From Candidatus Zixiibacteriota bacterium (GTDB taxonomy: Bacteria; Zixibacteria; MSB-5A5; UBA10806; 4484-95), in NCBI GenBank assembly GCA_021159005.1, contig JAGGSN010000148.1:1-36312 (forward strand): 36,312 bases of DNA, in the 5' to 3' direction. The notes under the pieces are model-generated. The model worked only from the letters and a program-made list of their open reading frames with translations. It was not told the DNA's origin and ran no database searches. Position numbers and translations under genes: made by a program. This document shows, piece after piece, positions 25,831 to 33,493 of this stretch; position 1 is the first letter of the stretch, and the number at the start of each line of letters is the position of its first letter.

Positions 25831-25958
25831 GATTATAATGTTCTGCAAAAGGCCGGACAGTAGTGAAATTTCATACAACTCGAATTATCCCGGGTTTTGC
25901 AGTAGAGCTGCAAATAAATTAAAATATTATTCGGAATTATATTGAACGCTTAGCAATA

Positions 25959-26190
25959 AAAACACACCCCTAAATCCCTTCTCAAGAGGGGACTTTAAAA
26001 ACAAATATCCTCAAGCAAAAGCGTTTTACCCTAAGTCTCCAGCAGCGGCGAGAGACTTTCAAATTGAATAATCATATAGCGTGTTAGCGCGGCTTTATTC
26101 CCCCCCTTGAAAGGGATTAGGGTGGTTGGTGTACACTCCGTGCGCCAACATTTTATTATTCCCCTCTTGAGAGGGACCAGGGGTGTGTTT
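25959..26190. repeat. Three copies of a CCCCTCTTGAGAGGG-type repeat
   Basis: Copy one is at 25959-25996 on plus (ACACCCCTAAATCCC then TTCTCAAGAGGGG). Copies two and three, at about 26095-26135 and 26152-26190, are inverted and end in AGGGTGGTTGG and AGGGGTGTGTTT. Each contains a near-palindrome built on CCCTC and GAGGG. Such units occur in the intergenic regions of many FCB and related genomes. The cause here is inferred from the pattern only. Confidence 0.65.
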
Positions 26191-26267
26191 ACGTTAGCAA
26201 AACAATAAAACAGTTATCTAATATTTCACTTTTCTGTAAGGATATTTTTTCGCAGATGTGTAATGAT

Positions 26268-26423
26268 ATCGATTTATGGCAATGCTCTATATAATAATCA
26301 CTGCCATTATAAAATTCCAACCTGCCTGCCGGCGGACATGGCTGCAAAATATGGGTTCATATGTATCATTAAATCGATTCATTGCAATGTCTTATATAAT
26401 AGCTGCTGCTATAATAAAATTCC
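26268..26423 (+). repeat. Imperfect direct duplication of a 51-bp unit
   Basis: 26268-26318 and 26373-26423 share about four fifths of their bases. Both begin ATCGATT and end ATAAAATTCC, with TATATAAT in the middle. The unit start-to-start distance is 105 bases. The spacer carries a CCTGCCTGCCGGCGGAC stretch like pieces of the neighbouring palindromic repeat. It reads through as an open frame only because 51 and 105 are multiples of three, so it is not evidence of a gene. Confidence 0.7.
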
Positions 26424-26563
26424 TCAGCAAAATCTGGAATTAATTTTAGTTGCAAATAAGCGGTTATTATTTAATAATATAACGATAGTATAAAAACATA
26501 GGATTTTCTAATCGAAGCAAGTAATGACAGGCTGTCTTTTCTAATAATTGAATGAGATATTAA

Positions 26564-28420
26564 ATGAATTATCAAAAAGCGAAAGGCTTATATTATCTTC
26601 TTTTTTGTGTTATCATATTTATATTTTATATACCAAACTGTTTTGCTGACGATACTTCACTTGTCGAATGTTTATACGATTCGGTTTTCCTTGATATAAA
26701 ATCAGACTATACGGCTGAAACGATTATTAAGCAAAAACTTAAGTTCAACCGGCCGGGCAGCGTTAGATACTCATCAATCAGCGAATCGGTGAATCGCTAT
26801 GTCGAGTTTTCTATAATTGACATTAGATATATTTTCCCTGACAGTCAGACAATAATCATTAAAGATAACGACATTGAAACGGTCTCTGATTTTGGCTCCG
26901 GTTTTTATTCTAACAGCAAGACAAAGATTATTCATCTGCCGTCAACAAGAACCGGAGCGATTGCTGTAATCTCATATAAATTGAAATATAAAAGCCTTCT
27001 TTACCTGCCCCAGTTTTTTAGACAGAAAGATATGCCCACCTATAACTCTTATCTTGAGGTGAAATCAAAGACGCCTTATAAATACTTCCTCTCCGGGAAT
27101 GATTTTAATGTAAATGAAAACGACTCTCGATTAGTTTTATCTGCCGAAATGATTCCCGCTTATGTTTCCGAGCTTCACATGCCGCCAGTTGATTCTTACC
27201 GGGTGGTAATCAGGCCTGATATAATCGCCTATGATGACAATCAATACAGTTTCCAAAGCTGGGGAGATGTAGCTACATTTTACAACAATCTATCGGATGG
27301 AAAGATGATTCCCAATAATGAGATAACAGTTCTGGCGCAGAGATTATGCAAGGATGCGTTTAATTATACCGATTCTATAAAAGCTCTTTTTGATTTTGTT
27401 CGGGATAATATCAGATATGTTTCGGTCGAAATAGGCCGCGGCGAGTTTAGGCCGCTTCCAGCCGCTGATGTCTATCGCAAGAGATACGGCGATTGTAAGG
27501 ACAAATCAGCGCTGCTAATTGCTCTGTTGTCGGCTGTAGGAATCAAAGCCAATCCGGCCCTAATCGCAGCCCGAGATAAACCGGATGTTATAATCAGCCT
27601 TCCCTGGCCGGGTTATTTTAATCATGTAATCACCGCCGTAGATTATCAGGGCGATTACCTGTTTTTGGATGCCACTCAACTGACCTGCTGTTATGACCAT
27701 TTAGCCCCCTCCCTTAGAAACCGAAGAGCTTTAGTTTGCGGGACGGAGTCTTTTTTAGATTTCACTTTGACCTCTCCCTGCGATCCCGGCAATCAATTAG
27801 ATTTTACGCTGGTTTATAAAATTACCCCCAACGGGGATTTCCGCTGCGATGTCGATTTAAAACTTCAGAAAGATCCGGCATTCATTTACTACTCAATAAA
27901 TCACGATAAAGCTTTAGATGGAATACTTTACACATTTATGAGCGGCGGCTCTGCCAGATTAAGGTCGTCCGGTTTTCAGGTTGAACAAATAGAGCCGGAT
28001 TGCATCGAGGTTTCCGGTCATTTTTTCGGAGAACTGCCAAAAACCCAGCGAAGCAATAGACTGTTTGTTAATACGTTATCACCTTTTTACGATTATCTTA
28101 AATCATATTTTAATACTAAAACTCGGATTAATCCTTATTTGTTCGATTTCAACTTCAATATCAATGAAATAATCAGAATTGAGCTTTCGGATGCTTTCAA
28201 AGCAAACACAGATTCAATGGTTTTGGCTTTCAATGAACGCAGCCTGCAAGCAAATTTGTCATTAATAAGCGATGAAACAGGGTGTGTAATAAATAAGAAT
28301 TTCAAGCTCCTCGATTATACGCTTTCGGCTGAAAGATATAACAGGTTTTTCGAATTTCTCTTGATTGCATCGCAAATTCCTTATAATTCTATAGAAATAA
28401 TGCCGATGGACGCCAAATAG
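26564..28420 (+). CDS. DUF3857 plus transglutaminase-like protein, catalytic residues intact
   Basis: This 618-residue secreted protein has a hydrophobic leader (about 9-28) ending CFADD. A DUF3857 domain follows (about 35-215). A transglutaminase core comes next, with the catalytic triad visible: C311 in 'RYGDCKDKSALL', H354 in 'YFNHVITAV' and D369 in 'LFLDATQ'. The C-terminal 240 residues are beta-rich. DUF3857/transglutaminase proteins are common in Bacteroidetes and allied groups; their substrates are unknown. The next gene, a paralogue that has lost the catalytic residues, begins 11 bases later. No strong ribosome binding site precedes the ATG, only GAGAT. Confidence 0.85.
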   Translation: MNYQKAKGLYYLLFCVIIFIFYIPNCFADDTSLVECLYDSVFLDIKSDYTAETIIKQKLKFNRPGSVRYSSISESVNRYVEFSIIDIRYIFPDSQTIIIKDNDIETVSDFGSGFYSNSKTKIIHLPSTRTGAIAVISYKLKYKSLLYLPQFFRQKDMPTYNSYLEVKSKTPYKYFLSGNDFNVNENDSRLVLSAEMIPAYVSELHMPPVDSYRVVIRPDIIAYDDNQYSFQSWGDVATFYNNLSDGKMIPNNEITVLAQRLCKDAFNYTDSIKALFDFVRDNIRYVSVEIGRGEFRPLPAADVYRKRYGDCKDKSALLIALLSAVGIKANPALIAARDKPDVIISLPWPGYFNHVITAVDYQGDYLFLDATQLTCCYDHLAPSLRNRRALVCGTESFLDFTLTSPCDPGNQLDFTLVYKITPNGDFRCDVDLKLQKDPAFIYYSINHDKALDGILYTFMSGGSARLRSSGFQVEQIEPDCIEVSGHFFGELPKTQRSNRLFVNTLSPFYDYLKSYFNTKTRINPYLFDFNFNINEIIRIELSDAFKANTDSMVLAFNERSLQANLSLISDETGCVINKNFKLLDYTLSAERYNRFFEFLLIASQIPYNSIEIMPMDAK

Positions 28421-28430
28421 GAGGTGGAAT

Positions 28431-30326
28431 TTGCGGCGCCGAATATTCCTTAGCCTGATTATTATCCTGTTGCAATCTCCCGCTATTATTAGTCAGAGCT
28501 TGCCAAGTTTGCTCAAAATGCTGGCTCTTTATCCGGGTAAGGAAGCAGTCTATTTAAGCATCAACGACAGCACGGCTGTTGATTTTCAAAAAGATATTTA
28601 TATCTACAAGCGTTTTTTCCGTTCATTGGCTATGGTATTGCGTAAAGGTGAGGGCGGTATCTCGACTGCTGCGACTCCGGCTGTTTCAAACGATGATAAA
28701 ATTGAAGTCAGCGCTTACACTATTTCCCCGGAGGGCGACACGATAAATATATCCTATGAGGAAATGACATTTGTTGAACTATATGGCGGCAAGCAAAGAT
28801 ATATTATTTCATATCCGGATGCCAGAGCCGGGGCATTATTTATTTTAGAATGGACCATAGAATCCACCGAACCGGTATTCTCCGGCAGACGCTTTTTAGG
28901 ACGGTCATATCCGGCAGCTTCAAACCGCACGGTTATTAGCGCACCTGCTGACTGGGTGTTCAATTTCCTTATTCAGCCGAACTGTCTCTATAACCAGGAA
29001 AAATCGAGGAATTATGTACGAGGCGGGGAAATGTGGGTTAATTATATCTGGGAGGCGAGATCATTGCCAGGGATTCAATTCGAACCTGACAGCCCGCCTT
29101 TGTCACAATATATACCCTGCCTTTATTATGCTTTTTCTCATGATAGGCGCTGGCCTGATTTTAAAAGAGATAGAATTGACTGGCAATTGATAGCCCGGTC
29201 ATACGGCAATCACCTCGAATCAGTCGGTCAACCAGGCAAGATGGTGAAAAGCGAAGTTGATTTGCAGATTAGCGGCATATCCGACAAACGTGAAAAACTG
29301 AGCAAAATTACAAATTTCATTACTACAAATTTCAAGGCTGTATATTCGGATATTGACATTTCCGATTCTCCCGGCGACTTGCTCAATAGGGGATATGGTT
29401 CTCAGGCAGAGGCGGCTTTGTTATTGGGTGCGTTTTTGAAAGCCGTTCATATCTCTTGTGATTTTATCCTCATATCCACACGGGATAATGGCAACGTACT
29501 TAAAACATTGCCTGCCCTTTTTTATTTCAATCGCCTCTTGATAACCGCTTATATCAATTCGGATACAATCTGGATTGATCCATTCTACCAAGGTGCGCCG
29601 GCTGGCGTTTTGCCGCTTGAGGACCAGGCTGTTGAGGGCTTGAAGGTCGGCGATAATTTCAAGGATTTTATCACCACGCCAGTATCCGATTATAGAGAAA
29701 ACGGCCATGCTGTCCATCTGAAAATTTCTTTCGATGATAAAGGCGGGTTAACTGCCGATGGTGTCGAATTGTTTTCCGGCTCGCTGAATATAGAGGAAAA
29801 ATATATATTACAAAACCTTCCGTCTCAGGAAAGATTTGAACGCTGGTCAAAATTAACATTGAGTGGAATTCCCGGTTCATCGTTTAATGAACTTGAGTTT
29901 TCGGATTTTTATTCGGATATTAACCCTTTTCGGATAACTTATAAACTTTCAGCGCAGAATTATATTCAGCCTGATGATATGTTTTTATATATTCCTTTAG
30001 ATATTCTTGGCCGCTGGAAATTTACTAAAAAATATGAAAACCGGCAATTGCCCATTGAACTCGGACGGCCTCATTTGGAACAGGAAAGAATAACGATTGA
30101 AATACCGGCAGGATTTAAAGTGGATTATCTTCCCGAAAATTTCACGTTAAGCAGTTATCTCGGAGAGATATTCTCAGTAGTGGCAGTTACCGCCAATACA
30201 ATTACAATAACCCGCGGTTTAAGTATTAAATTTTTCAGGCTAAAAGCCAGCGAGGCAGGCAGTCTTAACGGCTTCTACAACACGGCTATGGACCAAGCGG
30301 CTAAATATATTGTACTCAGGAGATAA
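28431..30326 (+). CDS. DUF3857-type paralogue with a degenerate transglutaminase domain
   Basis: The 631-residue protein has a signal peptide (1-22) and the same layout as the preceding gene. Alignment of 'GYGSQAEAALLLGAFLKAVHI' with the neighbour's 'RYGDCKDKSALLIALLSAVGI' puts Q325 in the place of the catalytic cysteine. 'YFNRLLITAY' puts R368 in the place of the histidine. The aspartate (D383) remains. It is therefore probably not a transglutaminase and may act as a scaffold or partner of its neighbour. The start is TTG at 28431, with GGAGGT at 28420-28425 overlapping the previous stop, the strongest ribosome binding site in this part of the window. Confidence 0.82.
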   Translation: MRRRIFLSLIIILLQSPAIISQSLPSLLKMLALYPGKEAVYLSINDSTAVDFQKDIYIYKRFFRSLAMVLRKGEGGISTAATPAVSNDDKIEVSAYTISPEGDTINISYEEMTFVELYGGKQRYIISYPDARAGALFILEWTIESTEPVFSGRRFLGRSYPAASNRTVISAPADWVFNFLIQPNCLYNQEKSRNYVRGGEMWVNYIWEARSLPGIQFEPDSPPLSQYIPCLYYAFSHDRRWPDFKRDRIDWQLIARSYGNHLESVGQPGKMVKSEVDLQISGISDKREKLSKITNFITTNFKAVYSDIDISDSPGDLLNRGYGSQAEAALLLGAFLKAVHISCDFILISTRDNGNVLKTLPALFYFNRLLITAYINSDTIWIDPFYQGAPAGVLPLEDQAVEGLKVGDNFKDFITTPVSDYRENGHAVHLKISFDDKGGLTADGVELFSGSLNIEEKYILQNLPSQERFERWSKLTLSGIPGSSFNELEFSDFYSDINPFRITYKLSAQNYIQPDDMFLYIPLDILGRWKFTKKYENRQLPIELGRPHLEQERITIEIPAGFKVDYLPENFTLSSYLGEIFSVVAVTANTITITRGLSIKFFRLKASEAGSLNGFYNTAMDQAAKYIVLRR

Positions 30327-30327
30327 A

Positions 30328-31140
30328 ATGCCAGAATTGCCAGAGGTTGAGACAATAGTTAACGATATATCATCAGCTTTAATCGGACAGGTTGTTAAAA
30401 ACGCAAAGTTTTTGAATACTGCTATACGCGAAAAATGCAATCAGTATTCAGTCAAAGTTTTAAAAGGGAAAGAATTGAAAAGCATTTCTCGCAGCGGGAA
30501 GAATATCATATTTATATTTACGGGCGATATTGCGATAGTATGTCATCTTAAAATGACCGGTAAGTTGATAGTGGATTCGGAAATATCGTTAGCCAACAAA
30601 CATCGTCATTTTTTTATCGAATTTGCGAAGTCTCGGCTTGATTATTATGATGTCAGGAAATTCGGAAGAATTTGCATTATTGGCACTTCCAATCTGGCGA
30701 ATCATCCTAGACTAATGAAACTTGGCCCTGAACCATTCGAGATTTCAGCAAAGCATTTTGCCAATATCGCTAAAAAAAGGAATAAACCAATCAAACTGGT
30801 TCTACTTGATCAGGAGATAGTTGCCGGCTTGGGTAATATTTATACTGATGAATCCTTATTCAATGCCGGAATCAGACCATCTGTTAAAGCTTCCAAGATT
30901 TCAATAATCAGACTTATTCGGCTTCATGAATCAATAATAAGAGTTTTGGATTTTGCTATAAGTAAAAGAGGAACATCTGTCGATGACTATCTTGACGGCT
31001 TTGGTCAAAAGGGAAATTTCCAAAGCCTGCTTAAAATATATGGTAAAACCGGCCAAACATGTCCAAACTGCGGATTGCAGTTTAGACGGATTGTACTTGG
31101 AGGGCGATCTACTCACTATTGTCCGAAATGTCAGAAGTAA
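30328..31140 (+). CDS. mutM: Formamidopyrimidine-DNA glycosylase (Fpg/MutM)
   Basis: The 270-residue protein starts MPELPEVETI, the hallmark of Fpg, whose Pro2 (with Glu3) becomes the catalytic amine after methionine removal. K58 in 'SRSGKN' and 'VCHLKMTGKL' are conserved. The C-terminal zinc finger is complete (C245, C248, C265, C268) with R260 in 'GGRSTHYC', which contacts the flipped base. It excises oxidised purines such as 8-oxoguanine and nicks the strand. The ATG at 30328 is preferred to an upstream frame opening, because AGGAG at 30318-30322 sits at ideal distance and the family must start at this Pro. It follows the previous gene by one base and overlaps the next. Confidence 0.95.
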   Translation: MPELPEVETIVNDISSALIGQVVKNAKFLNTAIREKCNQYSVKVLKGKELKSISRSGKNIIFIFTGDIAIVCHLKMTGKLIVDSEISLANKHRHFFIEFAKSRLDYYDVRKFGRICIIGTSNLANHPRLMKLGPEPFEISAKHFANIAKKRNKPIKLVLLDQEIVAGLGNIYTDESLFNAGIRPSVKASKISIIRLIRLHESIIRVLDFAISKRGTSVDDYLDGFGQKGNFQSLLKIYGKTGQTCPNCGLQFRRIVLGGRSTHYCPKCQK

Positions 31141-32057
31141 GAAATAAATATAGATTAGGGCTGGCGCTTGGCGGCGGCGGCGCGCGCGGCTTAGCACATG
31201 TTGGCGTGCTTAAAGTGCTCGAAAGGGAAGGCATCAGACCCGATTTAATAGTCGGCACCTCGATGGGGGCGATTATCGGGGCGATGTATTCCCAGTATGA
31301 AGATATCGGGATTGTTGAATCTAATATTCTTAACTACCTCGACCAATTTCTCAATAAAAAACAATGGATCAGGCTGATTAATTCTACTAGCAAAAAGGAT
31401 AAAAATACAGTTTTCTCCGAGCTTACCAACTATGTCCATCGCCGATTGATCGGATTAAAGGCACTAACAAGAATATCACTGGAAACTAAGGAAACTCTAT
31501 TTGAACCATTGAAGGATATCCTTAAAAACAACAATATAGAGGATAATAAAATCCCTTTCGCGGCTGTCTGTTTAGACCTGGTTAACGGCAAACCGGTTGT
31601 TATAACAAACGGCCCAATCATCAAAGCTGTTTATGCCTCATCAGCAATAGAGGGGGTGTTTCCGCCATTGGAATATAACGGCGGTCTGCTGGCCGATGGC
31701 GGCCCATCAAATATTACGCCGATTGAGGTAGCAATGAATCTTGGCGCTAAGCGGGTTGCTGCTGTCGATGTGCATCAGGATGTCAGCAAAGTTGAGAACT
31801 TTTCAAACGGCCTCGAGATTATTATGAGGGCTGATAATATCGGCTTGGAACGTCTTACCAAAATGGAAATTGCTATGGCTGATGTTGTCATCACTCCTAA
31901 TGTGAGAAAAATCCACTGGTCGCATTTCAATCGTGCGCGCGATTGTATAAGAATGGGAGAGCTGGCCGCGCAATCGATGCTGCCTGAAATCAAGGTATTG
32001 TTATCAAAAACAATATGGTTCTCTAAGGTGATTAACAAGCTTAAATCACTTAAATAA
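31128..32057 (+). CDS. Patatin-like phospholipase (RssA-type)
   Basis: This 309-residue protein has the patatin fold. The oxyanion loop is 'LALGGGGARGLAHVGVL', the nucleophile S45 is in 'VGTSMGAI' (GxSxG), and the catalytic aspartate D190 is in 'LLADGGPSN', which completes the Ser-Asp dyad. Patatins hydrolyse lipid acyl esters, and bacterial RssA-type members are usually intracellular. No signal peptide is seen. The ATG at 31128 overlaps the end of fpg by 13 bases, so the two are probably translationally coupled. A TTG at 31119 is possible but has no better support. Confidence 0.9.
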   Translation: MSEVRNKYRLGLALGGGGARGLAHVGVLKVLEREGIRPDLIVGTSMGAIIGAMYSQYEDIGIVESNILNYLDQFLNKKQWIRLINSTSKKDKNTVFSELTNYVHRRLIGLKALTRISLETKETLFEPLKDILKNNNIEDNKIPFAAVCLDLVNGKPVVITNGPIIKAVYASSAIEGVFPPLEYNGGLLADGGPSNITPIEVAMNLGAKRVAAVDVHQDVSKVENFSNGLEIIMRADNIGLERLTKMEIAMADVVITPNVRKIHWSHFNRARDCIRMGELAAQSMLPEIKVLLSKTIWFSKVINKLKSLK

Positions 32058-32208
32058 TTGCAGCTGTGTTGTCAAACTATTATATCCGGCTTACCGGGCA
32101 TTTATTTTTTCAAGATAATCCTTCCCGACGATTATCTCTCTTGCCATTTTATTCATAACCTCTTATCTTTACCATAACATTATCGCGAAGGCAGGAAACA
32201 TCGTCGCG

Positions 32209-32232
32209 AAGGCAGGAACCCTTTCCTGCCTT
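32209..32232. promoter_or_regulatory. 10-bp hairpin before the alcohol dehydrogenase gene
   Basis: AAGGCAGGAA (32209-32218) pairs exactly with TTCCTGCCTT (32223-32232) around CCCT. Just upstream, TCGCGAAGGCAGGAA occurs twice, 21 bases apart (32183 and 32204), so the left arm belongs to a tandem duplicate. It could stop transcripts from the lipase gene or shape the leader of the dehydrogenase mRNA. No T run follows. Confidence 0.5.
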
Positions 32233-32252
32233 CTGTTAACAATGGAGGAGAT

Positions 32253-33446
32253 ATGCTAAATTTTGAGTTTATACTTCCTACAAAAATAATATTCGGTCCG
32301 GGAGAAATCATCAAGCTTGGCAAAGAGGTTAAAAATATCGGTCGAAAACCTCTGTTGATTACAGGCAAGACCGCCATGCGTAAAACCGGTATTCTCGATA
32401 GAGTATTGGATATTCTCGACCGGGTGAATATCAAACCTGTATTGTTTGAAAATATCGAGCCTAATCCGCATGCTAAAACTGTTGATGAAGCCGCCCGAAT
32501 CGCCCGTGATGAAGGTTGCGATATGGTTATCGGCTTAGGCGGCGGTTCGACTATGGATGCCGCTAAGGGAATTGCGGCTGCAGCCATGTCTAAACGTCCT
32601 GTCTGGGACCATATCTATTCCGGCGATGGTGAAACTTATATCCCTATACGCAAGGCTCTGCCGATTGTATGCGTGCCAACTATTGCCGCCACCGGCAGTG
32701 AGGCAGACAGCGGCGGGGTAATCACCAATACCGATACAAATGAGAAAACCGGCATATTCGGCAAACCGTTATTCCCAACGCTTTCAATTGTTGACCCCGA
32801 ACTGACATTCACTTGTCCGAAAGATTATACTATCGACGGCGGCATTGATATTATCACGCATGTTATCGAATCATATTTTACCGGCACCGATACCGCTTAT
32901 CTTCAGGACAGGTTCTCCGAATCAATCATCCGAACGGTAATTCACTATCTTCCGATGGCAATAGCAAACCCCGAACATCTCGAAGCCCGCTCTCACCTAT
33001 CGTGGTGTTCGACAGTCGCCCTGTCAGGCATGGTAAATCAGGGGCGCGGCGGAACATTCCCGCTTCACGCCTTAGAGCATGCCGTTTCCGGCCACTATGA
33101 TATCTCCCATGGCCGAGGACTGGCTTTACTTCTGCCGGCGCTTATGGAATACACAATGCCGGCGCGTCCGCGCAAATTTATTGAGCTGGGTAGAAATATA
33201 TTCGACATTCAGTTTACTAGCGAATCGGAAGAACATGCCGCCCTCCAAAGCATCGAAGCCATGAAAAGTTTTTTAGCCTCAGTAAACAGACATATTCATT
33301 TTTCTGATCTCGACATAGATGATTCGAAGTTTGAGAAAATGGCTGATGATATTATTAAAATTTACGGCAGGGGGAAAAACTATCTCGAGAATCCGCGCCC
33401 TATCGATAAGGCAGGGATATTGGAGATTTTCCGGAATTCGTTGTAG
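32253..33446 (+). CDS. Iron-dependent (group III) alcohol dehydrogenase
   Basis: This 397-residue protein begins 'FILPTKIIFGPGEI' and has the NAD(P)-binding 'VIGLGGGSTMDAAKGIA'. The iron ligands D199, H203, H272 and H286 match the family spacing (4, 69 and 14 residues). 'HALEHAVSGHYDISHGRG' carries the last two. The length is usual for BdhA/YqhD-like butanol or aldehyde reductases. It would interconvert an alcohol and an aldehyde using NAD(P)H. GGAGGAG at 32244-32250 gives a strong ribosome binding site. Its stop codon is covered by the hairpin at 33443-33459. Confidence 0.92.
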   Translation: MLNFEFILPTKIIFGPGEIIKLGKEVKNIGRKPLLITGKTAMRKTGILDRVLDILDRVNIKPVLFENIEPNPHAKTVDEAARIARDEGCDMVIGLGGGSTMDAAKGIAAAAMSKRPVWDHIYSGDGETYIPIRKALPIVCVPTIAATGSEADSGGVITNTDTNEKTGIFGKPLFPTLSIVDPELTFTCPKDYTIDGGIDIITHVIESYFTGTDTAYLQDRFSESIIRTVIHYLPMAIANPEHLEARSHLSWCSTVALSGMVNQGRGGTFPLHALEHAVSGHYDISHGRGLALLLPALMEYTMPARPRKFIELGRNIFDIQFTSESEEHAALQSIEAMKSFLASVNRHIHFSDLDIDDSKFEKMADDIIKIYGRGKNYLENPRPIDKAGILEIFRNSL

Positions 33447-33459
33447 GGATATGCCCTAC
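33443..33459. terminator. Short hairpin over the stop codon between convergent genes
   Basis: GTAGGG (33443-33448) and CCCTAC (33454-33459) make a perfect 6-bp stem with an ATATG loop, overlapping the end of the dehydrogenase gene. It lies between two convergent genes only 47 bases apart, where a bidirectional stop is expected. No T run is present, so this is tentative. Confidence 0.35.
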
Positions 33460-33493
33460 ATAGCGCAGCAAATTTGATAGCTTGAGAGTAAAC

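Larger units (their letters stand above)
25449..25874. mobile_element. Possible MITE-like element with inverted ends
   Basis: The left edge reads AAATTTCA then TCACTACTGTCCGG. The right edge, GGCCGGACAGTAGTG followed by AAATTT at 25851-25871, is its reverse complement with a three-base difference in the inner part. About 420 bases lie between, containing dispersed repeat copy A and a hairpin-bearing pair, and no gene. Terminal inverted repeats without a transposase are the mark of a non-autonomous element, but no target-site duplication was identified. Confidence 0.45.
25420..26563. other. Gene-free, repeat-packed patch of about 1.1 kb
   Basis: I find no believable gene here. The only frame of note (26263-26493) is an artefact of two duplicated 51-bp copies. 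The patch holds a full copy of the 175-bp dispersed repeat, an inverted element whose ends carry CTACTGTCCGG, a hairpin-bearing repeat pair, three copies of a CCCCTCTTGAGAGGG-type repeat, and a tandem duplication. Each is described separately. AAGTCTC (26033-26039) and GAGACTT (26052-26058) make a further 7-bp stem with a 12-base loop. Confidence 0.8.

Noticed and set aside
26263-26493. A 76-codon open frame in the repeat patch
   Set aside because: It exists because the two duplicated 51-bp units sit at a spacing divisible by three. It has no ribosome binding site and no family likeness.
28754-30440. Small minus-strand frames within the second transglutaminase-like gene and mutM
   Set aside because: They are shadows of strong plus-strand genes and have no ribosome binding sites.
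32180-32587. Minus-strand open frame of 135 codons overlapping the alcohol dehydrogenase
   Set aside because: It lies over a clear Fe-ADH gene with intact metal ligands and has proline- and serine-rich low-complexity content.
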